From Candidatus Nitrosopumilus sp. (GTDB lineage: Archaea > Thermoproteota > Nitrososphaeria > Nitrososphaerales > Nitrosopumilaceae), in NCBI RefSeq assembly GCF_028278985.1, contig NZ_JANQTA010000001.1, forward strand, positions 1-64,000: DNA of 64,000 nt, in the 5' to 3' direction. Below the pieces are notes generated by a model that saw only the letters and a list, made by a program, of their open reading frames with translations, ran no database searches and was not told where the DNA came from. Below, one piece after another: positions 1-8,415 of this stretch (positions are counted from its first letter, which is position 1; each line of letters begins with the position of its first letter). The position numbers were made by a program, and so were the translations under genes.

Positions 1-1250
1 GGGCCTTCTGAGAGGATAGGCGAAACAATGGACCAAGTACCAGCTAGTGAAGGAGTTGTTCCAATGGATATGCCATCAATGAACACTTCCACTGTGGAAT
101 CATTTTCAGCAGTGCCGAAGAGTGTAGGAGTGTTATCGTTTGTAACATCACCATTAGTATGAGAGTCGATTGTAATTGTAATAGAAGTATCAATTGTAAT
201 AGTAACAGGTAATGCAGATACTGTATTTCCTAACGTGTCAGTTGCAGTGGCAGTAACAATACGAGGGCCTTCTGAAAGTGCAGAGGCAGGAGTTAGTGAC
301 CAGTCGCCTAGTGCATCTACAGTCGTAGTTCCAACGGATATACCATCAATGAACACTTCCACTGTGGAACCAATTTCAGCAGTGCCGAAAAGTGTAGGAG
401 TGTTGTCATTTGTGGTAGAGCCATTCAAAGTAGGATCAAATGAAACGTTTGTGGTTGTATCAACAGTAATTGTAACAGAATCAGCTACAGGAGTAGAAGT
501 TCCAGAAGCACTAGTGGCATCGATATCAGTAACTACAATTGTGTGTTGACCATCAGTAAGAGTAGAAGGTGTAACAAAAATCCAACTACCTGTTGCATCT
601 GAAGTAGTTGTCCCAACAACAACTCCATCAATACTCAATTCAATATCATGCAAAGGTTGAGCAGTACCAAAGATAGTAGGAGTCGTGTTTGTAGTAACAA
701 GACCATCAATTGGCGAAGTGATACTGATTGGGTTAGGACAATCAGAACATGTAAACGTGGATGTACGTGGGTCCAGATAAGTTACAGCAGCACCAAGATT
801 AGTGGTTTGAACAGTAATGAAAGTAGAGGTATCAGTACCAGTTGCACCAAATTCAAAAACAATTACTGCAGAACCTGGAGATTCATGGGAAGTTTGGCCC
901 ATGTCACATGTGACAACAGCTCCGGTAGCAGGAGGAGGAGTGAGTTCGCTACAAATACCACTACTAAACGCAGAGCTGAAAATTAGTCCAGGAGCACCTT
1001 CAACAGTAAGTATTGTGTTTTCGGCAGCATCAGAATCCACAGGGAGATCAACGTTGACAAACATTGCAGCAACACCGCCATATGCGGGAGGATCAGGAAA
1101 GAATTGAGCAGAATTAGATACATCAAGCTGAGTGGTTCCATGGTCTGCAAATACAGAATCCATAGAAAAAATAGAAATGCTTGATGCAGAAACGACCAGC
1201 AATGAACAGATCAAAATAAGATTTAGTGATGTTTTCCTACTCTGCAACAC
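1..1250 (-). CDS. Exported Ig-like repeat surface protein (partial, C-terminus off the left edge)
   Basis: The reverse strand is open from about 1250 to the window edge. The N-terminus is a typical signal peptide (about 30 residues, hydrophobic, ending near SVFADH). A beta-rich domain of about 140 residues follows, then repeated bacterial Ig-like modules of about 100 residues built around a TPTLFGTAE...VEVFIDG core and TITVD linkers; at least three are visible. Repeats of this kind occur in cell-surface adhesins. The start is GTG at 1250 or TTG at 1247; an AT-rich TATA-like stretch lies about 25 bp upstream, so the transcript may be leaderless. The missing end could hold a membrane anchor or PEFG-CTERM signal. 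The gene follows 1346-3397 on the same strand. Frame and export signal are clear; the adhesin role is inference. Confidence 0.8.
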   Translation of the reverse strand, partial: MLQSRKTSLNLILICSLLVVSASSISIFSMDSVFADHGTTQLDVSNSAQFFPDPPAYGGVAAMFVNVDLPVDSDAAENTILTVEGAPGLIFSSAFSSGICSELTPPPATGAVVTCDMGQTSHESPGSAVIVFEFGATGTDTSTFITVQTTNLGAAVTYLDPRTSTFTCSDCPNPISITSPIDGLVTTNTTPTIFGTAQPLHDIELSIDGVVVGTTTSDATGSWIFVTPSTLTDGQHTIVVTDIDATSASGTSTPVADSVTITVDTTTNVSFDPTLNGSTTNDNTPTLFGTAEIGSTVEVFIDGISVGTTTVDALGDWSLTPASALSEGPRIVTATATDTLGNTVSALPVTITIDTSITITIDSHTNGDVTNDNTPTLFGTAENDSTVEVFIDGISIGTTPSLAGTWSIVSPILSEG

Positions 1251-1345
1251 AAAGATTCTGGAATTTTTGTATAATAACTTAGGCAAAACATATCAAATTT
1301 GGGAAATTTGAAAAAATAGTGTAATATAATGAAATTACAAGTCTT

Positions 1346-3397
1346 TTAATCATATATGAGGCCAGGATAATACTCGTTCATCATTTCTTCTAGGAACTCG
1401 CTAGCTCTGGAGGATTCCTGCTCCAGAGTTTGCTGTAAGTCAGATTTACCAGACGGTTCATTAGAGATAGGATCATCAGGATAATACGCAATATCTGATT
1501 CTTCAAACACCATTCCAGGATAATGCAGCGCCATCATGTCGTCTAATAACAGACTAGCTCTGGAGGATTCCTGTTCCAGAGTTTGCTGTAAGTCAGGATT
1601 ATGTGCTTGTTTATAACGTATAGGTTCATCATAAGAAAAAATATCATCAATCTCCTCATATGGATCATCCAAGCACTTTGGACACAATTCTTCCATTATA
1701 CTTTCAGCAAGAAACATTTGGTGGATTTGGTGTACTGAGAAATGATCAGAATATCTATGATAAGATATAGCGTCAGAAGCATCATTAAATGAATTATCGA
1801 AATCAAGGTACTTTATTGCATAAAGTTTGTCATAGTTAACCAAAGCAGAATCTGTTTCTGGCGTAATTTTTTTCCAAGCATTATCTTCTAGAATCCAGTC
1901 GTCTCCGTTTGCATCAACGGATTTATTTTCGGCAATTTCAATTAATTGATAGGTTTTTCCTTTATAGACTACGTTATGTGTTTCTACCAAATCAAGTGGA
2001 TCATCAAGGACTAAAATGCCTGGATCAAAGTAATTCTGTTTACCATTTCGATTAAAATCCCAAACATCAACAGATACAATATTAGAGTCCAGACTAGTCC
2101 TAAAAGCGTGATAAAATGTAATGTAAAGGCATTGACTATTGATTATAGTACAATCTTTTTCTTCAGCAATTATTTCTACATTGTCTAAAACATTTTCCGA
2201 ATCTATAACAGAAACCATTTCAGAACCATCAAAATTCCTATCCCAATTAATTATTATTTGACTGTCGTTAAAAATATCACCTTGTTTCAAACCAAATGCA
2301 ACTCCTACATGTGCAATATTTTGAGGGCCTTCATCTTCATACAGTATTAGAGAAAGAGTGTTTTTTTCACCTACAGAAGTTGTAACAAGAGGAAAGAGAG
2401 TACTGTGGGAAGTCACATCAACAGTATTTTCATTGTAAGAAAACCCATTCTCTACTACCATCCTGTTAGTATAAAATTTCCCAAGAGTTGGAGATACACA
2501 ATTTTGATCACAATGACCCCCATAATTATCAGAATTATCAGAACCCCCACTAGCTACAGTACATGAAGCAGATGTATCACATGAATTGATCACTATAGCA
2601 CTACTAGCCCAGTTAGCCGTATTTGTAAAAGTCCAACTCATAGAAGTATCTAGATTCCCAGACTGTGTTGACGCACCAGTAAGAAAATTTACAATCCCAG
2701 AAGTAAAATAACTGAATTGTAGAGATTGATTAGGACCTATGGTTGGAGCTACGCCAGAAGAGGAACTTGATGACATGATATCTGTTGCATATTGATCAGC
2801 AGTGCTAGCTATTGTAACAGAAGGAGTATTGCTTGTACCAGTTGCATCAGAGTTTGTAACTCCAGTGTTACCTACAATTGGAGTAGTTTGATCTACACGA
2901 CTAAAAAGACTATAGGAGGCAGCAGCAGCTCGTTTGTCAAAAAGGCCACCATAATCACCAACGTCGTCTGAGAGAGTTACAATAATGTTGCATGTTTGTG
3001 ATTGCGTTGGAGCAGTCAGAGACCAAATCTCATTTCTAACATGATCTGCAATTTGTATTACAGAGCCAGGTACTAAAGTAAAAGATTGATTCACAGAACA
3101 ACTAGTTCCAGTTGGACCAAATGTAACAGATGTCACAGTTGTGTCAGTTGCAATTGAGGCAATATCATGATTGTCTAAAGCTACTGTAACAGTAAGTAAA
3201 CGATCTGATTGAGTTCCTATAGAGACATTGGGTATTGTAATGGTACCGGTTCTTGCATCAGTGGGTGTAACTTGAATTCCTGCAGAGCTTTCCACTACCG
3301 GAGGTGCAGCATATGCCAAGTTGACTTGAGAAAATATCAATACTAGTAAAAAAACGGCAGTCAGAAGATAATCAAACTTAAAAAAGATCAAACACAT
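1346..3397 (-). CDS. Exported surface protein with two C-terminal 31-residue repeats
   Basis: 683 residues with a hydrophobic signal peptide (about residues 8-30, ending AYAAP). Residues 31-280 are Thr/Ser/Val-rich and resemble secreted beta-sandwich domains, including a segment W-T-F-T-N...W-A-S-S-A-I-V-I before a Cys pair. The middle (about 290-590) is acidic with no family I recognise. The C-terminus has two near-identical blocks beginning DLQQTLEQESSRAS at residues 602 and 653, each followed by an acidic helix and a Y-P-G-x-(V/I) end. There is no C-terminal membrane helix, so it is probably secreted or held by partners. It precedes the Ig-like gene on the same strand and may share its role. 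Function unknown. Confidence 0.8.
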   Translation of the reverse strand: MCLIFFKFDYLLTAVFLLVLIFSQVNLAYAAPPVVESSAGIQVTPTDARTGTITIPNVSIGTQSDRLLTVTVALDNHDIASIATDTTVTSVTFGPTGTSCSVNQSFTLVPGSVIQIADHVRNEIWSLTAPTQSQTCNIIVTLSDDVGDYGGLFDKRAAAASYSLFSRVDQTTPIVGNTGVTNSDATGTSNTPSVTIASTADQYATDIMSSSSSSGVAPTIGPNQSLQFSYFTSGIVNFLTGASTQSGNLDTSMSWTFTNTANWASSAIVINSCDTSASCTVASGGSDNSDNYGGHCDQNCVSPTLGKFYTNRMVVENGFSYNENTVDVTSHSTLFPLVTTSVGEKNTLSLILYEDEGPQNIAHVGVAFGLKQGDIFNDSQIIINWDRNFDGSEMVSVIDSENVLDNVEIIAEEKDCTIINSQCLYITFYHAFRTSLDSNIVSVDVWDFNRNGKQNYFDPGILVLDDPLDLVETHNVVYKGKTYQLIEIAENKSVDANGDDWILEDNAWKKITPETDSALVNYDKLYAIKYLDFDNSFNDASDAISYHRYSDHFSVHQIHQMFLAESIMEELCPKCLDDPYEEIDDIFSYDEPIRYKQAHNPDLQQTLEQESSRASLLLDDMMALHYPGMVFEESDIAYYPDDPISNEPSGKSDLQQTLEQESSRASEFLEEMMNEYYPGLIYD

Positions 3398-3563
3398 TCA
3401 ACTCTTGTTTTGATAAAATGATAATGCAAGTATGTCAACATAATTGATTGCATAATATGTCAAAAAATAGAAAAAACACCTTAAAAATTAAAAGAGAATG
3501 TTCCAATATTGGGAAAATATGATGTTGTGATTATGGCTTAGCCAATCAGAAAATGATGACTAG

Positions 3564-4391
3564 TCAACATCTAGACACAATACAAAGTCTTGACTTTGTA
3601 GAGATTGCAATTATTGATATGATTGCAACTGCTAGAATCATGGCTGCGATTGTACCAAACTCTGGGACTACAAAGGTGCCAATTATTTCAATTTCTTCAG
3701 CGCCTGCTGGAAATGCTATAGTGAGGACTCTATCTGTTGATGATTTGATTTCATCAAAGTCAGCTTCCTCTCCATCAATTAAGACAAAGAAATCATGGTC
3801 TTGGCCATTTATTGTTGCATCCAAAGTCAACCTATGAATTGTCAAGGTTACATAACCAGAATTAATTGCATCTATCGAAACAATTAATGACTTTGCATCA
3901 ACATCGGGAAAAACTTCCAATAGCTTTCCACCTGTTATCTCATACTTTATCAAATCATCATAGTCACGAACTAAAACAGTGGAACTAATTGCGTTAGAAC
4001 TGTCAAACACAAAAGATTCCAAGGGTCCTTCAAATTCAAACGATGTTGTAGATGAATAATTTTCTGCACCATACTGAACTGTAACAGTGTAGGTGCCAAT
4101 TTGCGTCATAGAGTCACCAGCAATAATTTGAGCATTGAATTTCTTATCAGCATCCACTGGAACTAGTTTGAGTGCAGCTAGACTTCCATCAGAAAAAGTC
4201 ACAATTACATTTGCATGAAGTACAGAATCAATATCTTTAATTTCGCCACTAATGAAAATTGGTTCGCCATAAGTGTAGGATGCCTTATCAGTAGTAACTA
4301 GAATTGTGCCTTCAGCAAATGCTGGAACTTGTCCCAAAATTGCTATCAAAACCATACATAAAGAAAATACTGTCAAAACAGAGAGCATCAT
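3564..4391 (-). CDS. PEFG-CTERM exported protein
   Basis: 275 residues. An N-terminal signal peptide (ending near VPAFAEG) leads into beta-rich sequence typical of thaumarchaeal exported proteins (TDKASYTYGEPIFISGEI, a carbohydrate-binding or Ig-like pattern). It ends with VPEFG, a hydrophobic helix and a short basic tail, which is the PEFG-CTERM sorting signal thought to be processed by an archaeosortase. The tail after the helix is unusual (SRLCIVSRC) because it carries two cysteines. The same sorting signal is found at 39666-40514 and, in variant form, at 23031-24194. Surface location is well supported; the ligand or role is unknown. Confidence 0.82.
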   Translation of the reverse strand: MMLSVLTVFSLCMVLIAILGQVPAFAEGTILVTTDKASYTYGEPIFISGEIKDIDSVLHANVIVTFSDGSLAALKLVPVDADKKFNAQIIAGDSMTQIGTYTVTVQYGAENYSSTTSFEFEGPLESFVFDSSNAISSTVLVRDYDDLIKYEITGGKLLEVFPDVDAKSLIVSIDAINSGYVTLTIHRLTLDATINGQDHDFFVLIDGEEADFDEIKSSTDRVLTIAFPAGAEEIEIIGTFVVPEFGTIAAMILAVAIISIIAISTKSRLCIVSRC

Positions 4392-4922
4392 TTATGACCA
4401 AAATCAGTATTATTTATTGATTCATGAGATTCATCACAAAAACATACTTGTTTTTTCTCAACATCGGTTCTTATTTTTCATTTTTATTCATGAATAGTTA
4501 GAAATCATGACCTAGATTTTTAATAATAATTAAGAAAATGAAAAAAAAGTAAATGAAAACCAATATGTACACAGATTGTACCTACTTAACGCTTTGTCAG
4601 AATTAGAAATTACAAAAGTTATTTTCTGTTCTAAAAATTGAAAAAAAAACTAAGTGTACTGGTTACAATCCTCACATAGGATCTGTCGGTCAACAGGCAA
4701 TAGACCCATTTGTAGTAGATAGAGAGCAGTTTGTGGAAGTTGAAATGAGTTCTTGCATCAAGAGCACGTTGCAATCATGATTACATATTTAGATCTAACT
4801 TGCATTTCAATGAATTGTTTTTAGTGTAACAATCTGTCACATTAGAATACTACAGCAAAACAATTTCATGATTTGTTTGAGAGAAAAGAGTTGAAATTAT
4901 TTTAAAGTAAAGCAGAAAGGAA
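4392..4922. other. Intergenic region, no convincing gene
   Basis: AT-rich spacer between a PEFG gene (its promoter side) and the 3' end of a small zinc-protein gene. The plus strand is open from 4607 to 4780 without a usable start codon before about 4730; its translation (CTGYNPHIGSVGQQ...) is not low-complexity and could be the tail of a decayed gene. No tRNA or repeat was recognised. Confidence 0.4.
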
Positions 4923-5147
4923 TCAAATTCTTGCAAAATCAGGCTTGCATTTTGCCAGTCTTGATCTAGATCTAAGTCTGTAATTACAACAAGGACATCT
5001 AATTCCTTCAAAATTTATCCAGGTATCACACATCTGGCATCGCTTTTGGCCTTGGCCATAACGTGGACCTTCATGTGGTTTTTTTGCCTCAAACTGTTTG
5101 CATTCTCCGTTACAATTAGGATAAGGTATAGAATTTTGATACATCAT
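4923..5147 (-). CDS. Small zinc protein, CxGxC...CPCC family
   Basis: 74 residues. It has the pattern shared by several small proteins in this window: an N-terminal C-x-G-x-C, a basic stretch with RY...G-Q-K-R-C-x-x-C, then C-P-C-C-x-x-x-L-R-(S/A) and a basic tail. Six or seven cysteines arranged as CxxxC / CxxC / CxCC suggest one or two zinc sites, and the basic tail suggests nucleic-acid binding. Its ATG overlaps the stop of the upstream zinc-ribbon gene 5144-5326 by four bases (ATGA), so the two are translationally coupled. Other members are at 12081, 15187 (broken), 15536, 16839 and 38619. Function unknown. Confidence 0.75.
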   Translation of the reverse strand: MMYQNSIPYPNCNGECKQFEAKKPHEGPRYGQGQKRCQMCDTWINFEGIRCPCCNYRLRSRSRLAKCKPDFARI

Positions 5148-5326
5148 AGAACACTTGTTTGTAGTAAGATACGATTCATGTTTACAAGATAACAGACAGA
5201 ATGAATTTGTTCATCTGTAACGTTTCCACATTTATGGCATAAAAACTGTATTGCGTCATTACACACTTCACATTTTTTATTAGTTTCTAATTCCATTCCA
5301 CATTTTCTACACGAATCAATTCTCAT
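5144..5326 (-). CDS. Small zinc-ribbon protein, MRIDSCRKCG family
   Basis: 60 residues with three CxxC knuckles: SCRKCG, KCEVC and LCHKCGN, followed by VTDEQIHSVC. This is a compact double zinc ribbon. It is closely related to the protein at 10996-11166, and more distantly to those at 15320-15520 and 16049-16204. It is coupled by a four-base overlap to a second small zinc protein (4923-5147) and is divergent from the 79-residue gene at 5521. The same divergent pair recurs at 10589-11166. Role unknown; a transcription or RNA-associated accessory function is a guess from zinc content and the link to TFB at the second locus. Confidence 0.75.
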   Translation of the reverse strand: MRIDSCRKCGMELETNKKCEVCNDAIQFLCHKCGNVTDEQIHSVCYLVNMNRILLQTSVL

Positions 5327-5520
5327 TGATTATGGTAGGGCATTTTTTGATTTAAACAATGTGAAAATTAGAAAGAGCTAATTAGACTGAGCTATTTTTT
5401 CTGAATTTTTAGAACAGAAAATAAAAACAATTTTTTGTGTTACTTTGTGTTGCTACGATTTTATCAGATCTAAAATCAAAAAATGGTAGAAATAAATAAT
5501 ACATAATATGAACTTCATAC

Positions 5521-5760
5521 ATGTCCTTTGAAATTTTCTACAAATTCAAGAAAGAGGAAAAAACATATTCCTGCACAGTCACTCATGAACAATACAAAAA
5601 TCTCAGAAAACTTCCAACAATTGAGCAATGTCAGGTAGTTAGAGAAAATGAAGAAAACATCGAAAAATACATGAATGAAATGCAAAAGGCACTTGATTTG
5701 GCTGTAAAAAATGACACTAGTCATATCCGGCAACTATCACAGATCATAGATTCCAACTGA
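5521..5760 (+). CDS. Hypothetical small protein, paralog of 10589-10825
   Basis: 79 residues, no cysteine clusters. It starts with a beta-rich segment (FEIFYKFKKEEKTYSCTVT), then a motif EQYKNLRKLPxIEQCxVVR and a long charged helix ending KNDTSHIRQLS. The protein at 10589-10825 matches it along its length (CTVT, QYKN, LPI, KNDTSHIKKLS). Both are divergent from an MRIDSCRKCG zinc ribbon, and both upstream regions contain an AGCTAATT(A/G)G sequence. No known domain was recognised. Confidence 0.75.
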   Translation: MSFEIFYKFKKEEKTYSCTVTHEQYKNLRKLPTIEQCQVVRENEENIEKYMNEMQKALDLAVKNDTSHIRQLSQIIDSN

Positions 5761-5885
5761 TTTTAGAGTAAAATGACCTCTGCATTAGGCAAAAGAGCGC
5801 GCCACTAATCCCTTTAGATCCATAGATGTCAGGAAATAATTCAGAATTATTCATTCTGCATATACGTTAGAAGATATTGTCAGAA

Positions 5886-6290
5886 TTAATCGTGAGAATC
5901 TCCAACTAGGCCAAAACTGTTCTTGTCCTGATCATATACAGTACACATTGTTCCTCCCCAGACTTGTTTTTTGGGCTCAGTGACTTCAACTCCTTTTGAT
6001 TTTAGTTCCTGGAATGTTTGTTCAATTTCTTTTGCATAAAACCAAATCCCTGTAGGCTGACCAATTCTTTTTTCGGGATTGTCAGGTACATTTTCTGCCC
6101 AGTCTTTCATAGAGAGAGGATCAACTAAGCTAACTACAGTCTTGGAATCTTTAGGACCAACAACAATCCATCTAAAACCAGCTTCAGATGTATCTAGTTT
6201 TTTTGTAAATCCAAGTTTTTCTGTATAGAAATCTAATGCCTTTTGTTGGTCTGAAACCATTACAATTACTCCTTCAATCTCGTCAATCAT
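5886..6290 (-). CDS. VOC / glyoxalase-fold protein
   Basis: 134 residues covering one vicinal-oxygen-chelate unit of two beta-alpha-beta-beta-beta motifs. Typical features are an opening I-E-G-V-I-V-M-V-S-D-x-x-K-A-L-D-F-Y-T-E-K-L-G-F, a middle G-I-W-F-Y-A-K-E-I-E-Q-T-F-Q-E-L-K-S-K-G-V, and an end W-G-G-T-M-C-T-V-Y-D-Q-D-K-N-S-F-G-L-V. Family members are metal-dependent lyases, dioxygenases or resistance proteins, and the substrate cannot be assigned from sequence. It stands alone. The motif AAGGCTTGAACTATTT lies 45 bp upstream of its start. Confidence 0.85.
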   Translation of the reverse strand: MIDEIEGVIVMVSDQQKALDFYTEKLGFTKKLDTSEAGFRWIVVGPKDSKTVVSLVDPLSMKDWAENVPDNPEKRIGQPTGIWFYAKEIEQTFQELKSKGVEVTEPKKQVWGGTMCTVYDQDKNSFGLVGDSHD

Positions 6291-6456
6291 GACAAAATTA
6301 CCTTACTGACACTCATAAAGAATTCGAATCTGTTAAGGCTTGAACTATTTTACCATCTATTTTTTCCAAGAGCATATTGAGGCAAATAATAAAAAGTCCA
6401 CAGGATAGGACAAGGAAAAATAAAATCAGAAGGGATCAGATAATTCTGTTTGATTT

Positions 6457-6906
6457 TTATCTGGCCTGTAAAGCAAATGCTCTTGTGATTTTTTTAGATG
6501 TTTTCTTTCTTGGTTTGTCATCTAACAAAAGCTGTTTGGATATTGCTCCGACTACTTCGCTTGCGACAAAAGGCTTAATGACGTAGTCTGCAGCACCTCC
6601 TGATTTTATTGCCTCATTGATAATGTCCTTGTTGTCCCTAGTTGAGGCCACTATGATTTTTGCTTGTGGATGATGTTTTTTGACAGCAATCATTGCCTCA
6701 ATTCCACCGACTTCAGGCATCATAATATCCATCACTACAATGTCTGGTTTTGTCTCAATGTATTTTGAAACAGCCTCTTTGCCATTTGTTGCCTCATAAT
6801 AATAAAATCCAACTTTGGCATCTTTGAGGATGCTTTTGATTTTTGCTCTAAACGCTGCTGAATCATCCACTATCAAAATTTTACAAAAACGAATGGATTG
6901 CAACAA
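6457..6906 (-). CDS. CheY-like response regulator, stand-alone receiver with basic tail
   Basis: 149 residues. Receiver domain 8-128 with acidic pair D14-D15, phospho-acceptor D60 (VVMDIMMP), T89 and K111 (VIKPF). A Lys/Arg-rich tail of about 20 residues follows and no output domain is present. Such proteins act by protein contact after phosphorylation by a histidine kinase; the soluble kinase at 8416-9495 is a plausible partner. It is divergent from a second receiver at 7038, so the 130-bp spacer probably holds both promoters. Confidence 0.9.
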   Translation of the reverse strand: MLQSIRFCKILIVDDSAAFRAKIKSILKDAKVGFYYYEATNGKEAVSKYIETKPDIVVMDIMMPEVGGIEAMIAVKKHHPQAKIIVASTRDNKDIINEAIKSGGAADYVIKPFVASEVVGAISKQLLLDDKPRKKTSKKITRAFALQAR

Positions 6907-7037
6907 ACTGTTATTTCATTAGATAATAAATAAGAAATTGTCAGCTCAGAAAAAACACTATTTGAAAAAAGCTATGTCCAAATGTGAGGAAGATTGTTTA
7001 ATTTGTCCAAACATATCCTAATTTAATTAAAAAAATC

Positions 7038-7424
7038 ATGAAAGTTGTGAAGATCCTACACATTGAGGACAACGAAGACATTGCAGAACTATTTCAAGAA
7101 ATGATCGAAATATTAGGCCACGATTACGAATTTGTAACAGACGGGAAGGAGGGTGTCAAAAGAGTGACTGAAGGTAATTTTGACTTAATTTTCTTAGATA
7201 TTACCATGCCTAGATTTTCAGGATTTGATGTGTTGTATGAATTGTTAAATCATCATCATTCAGGCAAAATTGTGGTGATAACTGCAAGTGAGCTTAGCAC
7301 TTCTCAGACAAGTGAATTAGAAGAACTAGAAGTGTATGAGACAATCAAAAAGCCAGTTATATTAAATTCCCTTTCCAACCTTCTTGATTCGTTTGAGAAG
7401 AAAATGATGGACATCCAGCATTAG
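7038..7424 (+). CDS. CheY-like response regulator, stand-alone receiver
   Basis: 128 residues with all receiver landmarks: E10-D11, phospho-acceptor D54 (FLDITMP), T82 and K105 (IKKP). It has no DNA-binding or enzymatic output domain. The ATG at 7038 follows an AT-rich promoter region shared with the divergent regulator 6457-6906. The three receivers and one kinase between 6.4 and 10.3 kb suggest a branched phosphorelay in which partners bind the receiver directly. Confidence 0.9.
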   Translation: MKVVKILHIEDNEDIAELFQEMIEILGHDYEFVTDGKEGVKRVTEGNFDLIFLDITMPRFSGFDVLYELLNHHHSGKIVVITASELSTSQTSELEELEVYETIKKPVILNSLSNLLDSFEKKMMDIQH

Positions 7425-7472
7425 GGTTTTCTAAAGTTTTTGAAAATACATTTTCTCAATTAAAAATTTGCA

Positions 7473-7775
7473 TTACATGTTTGAAAGAAGACTAAACCTT
7501 CTTTTTCTTAGCACATCAAGACTTTGTTCTAGCTCGTCCTCTAATTCGCTAGACACACCTTCAAGAATTCTTCTCTGAATTGCATCAATTTCATTTTTTA
7601 TTAAAAGTAATTCATCAGAATCACTGATTGGCCAGTAATGCGGATTAGGATCATTATCATCATCGCTGATTCGCCAAAAAGTCTCATCAACTACCTTACC
7701 ATCTTTTATTTCAATCTCTTTTTTCCACGTGACAGTTTCAGGATATGATTTGGTAAAATAGATAGTCTTCTTCAT
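7473..7775 (-). CDS. Hypothetical protein, 100 residues
   Basis: The N-terminal half is beta-rich (KTIYFTKSYPETVTWKKEIEI...WRISDDD), with NPHYWPISDSDELLLIKNEID leading into a helical C-terminal half (QRRILEGVSSELEDELEQSLDVLRKRR). No cysteine, membrane helix or recognised motif. The frame is convincing by composition and length, and the ATG is preceded by an AT-rich spacer. It is convergent with the receiver at 7038. Function unknown. Confidence 0.65.
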   Translation of the reverse strand: MKKTIYFTKSYPETVTWKKEIEIKDGKVVDETFWRISDDDNDPNPHYWPISDSDELLLIKNEIDAIQRRILEGVSSELEDELEQSLDVLRKRRFSLLSNM

Positions 7776-7981
7776 GAATTTTTATGAGAAATCTTTGTCA
7801 AAACCTTCTGTCTGTCCAGTACAAGCTGACAATACAATTCAAAGGAAGTGTGCCAAAAATTGTTAATGCACAATCAGAAAACAATTACAGCAAAAACAAA
7901 GTTAAGAAAAATCACATGCAGATTTGAACTAAGAATGGACAATTCAGAATATAAAACATCAAGGATGAAAGAATAGCAATC

Positions 7982-8230
7982 ATGAATCAGTGTCCATATT
8001 GTGATGTTTGGTTGAAAAGCAAAGGATTTTTGAAACGGCACATGCAATTAGTACACAAATCATAATACCCTAACAGTCCAGACGAATTGCAAAAAATAAT
8101 CATGGAGATAAATCAGGTTCAGAGACAGGTAGAAGGGGGCTTGTCGCTGAATTTTCAAAAGGCATTTGAAGCAAAAATCTTTCGATTAAGGAACAAGAAA
8201 GAGGAGATTTTTCAGCACATACAAGAATGA
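7982..8230 (+). pseudogene. C2H2 zinc-finger plus helical protein, interrupted by an in-frame stop
   Basis: The first 27 codons encode a classic C2H2 finger: C-x2-C-x12-H-x4-H (CPYC...RHMQLVH). A TAA at 8063-8065 is followed, in the same frame and with no further stop, by 54 codons of plausible sequence (YPNSPDELQKIIMEINQVQ... to FQHIQE, stop at 8228-8230). Read through, this would be an 82-residue finger plus helical-tail protein. A single CAA to TAA change would explain the stop. Alternatively it is two ORFs: the 27-residue finger and a 42-residue protein starting at ATG 8102. Confidence 0.55.
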
Positions 8231-8415
8231 AACATACAAGTACATCAAACAAAGATTAAATTATTTCTAGAAGAAAACTATAAGGGAAAGAAATTTCTCA
8301 AGTTCATTAAATTTAAGAGAGGTTTTTCATCATCTCCTTCAATTTCCGTACTGAGGACCTATGTGTCCAAAACAAACACTCTAGTTCATTTATTTTACAA
8401 GCACGAATATTTTAC

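Noticed and set aside
235-1107. Plus-strand ORFs over the left-edge gene
   Set aside because: The reverse frame encodes a signal peptide and repeated Ig-like modules; the plus ORFs lack any motif.
4607-4780. Open plus-strand frame CTGYNPH...
   Set aside because: No usable start codon upstream and no paralog; kept only as a note on the spacer.
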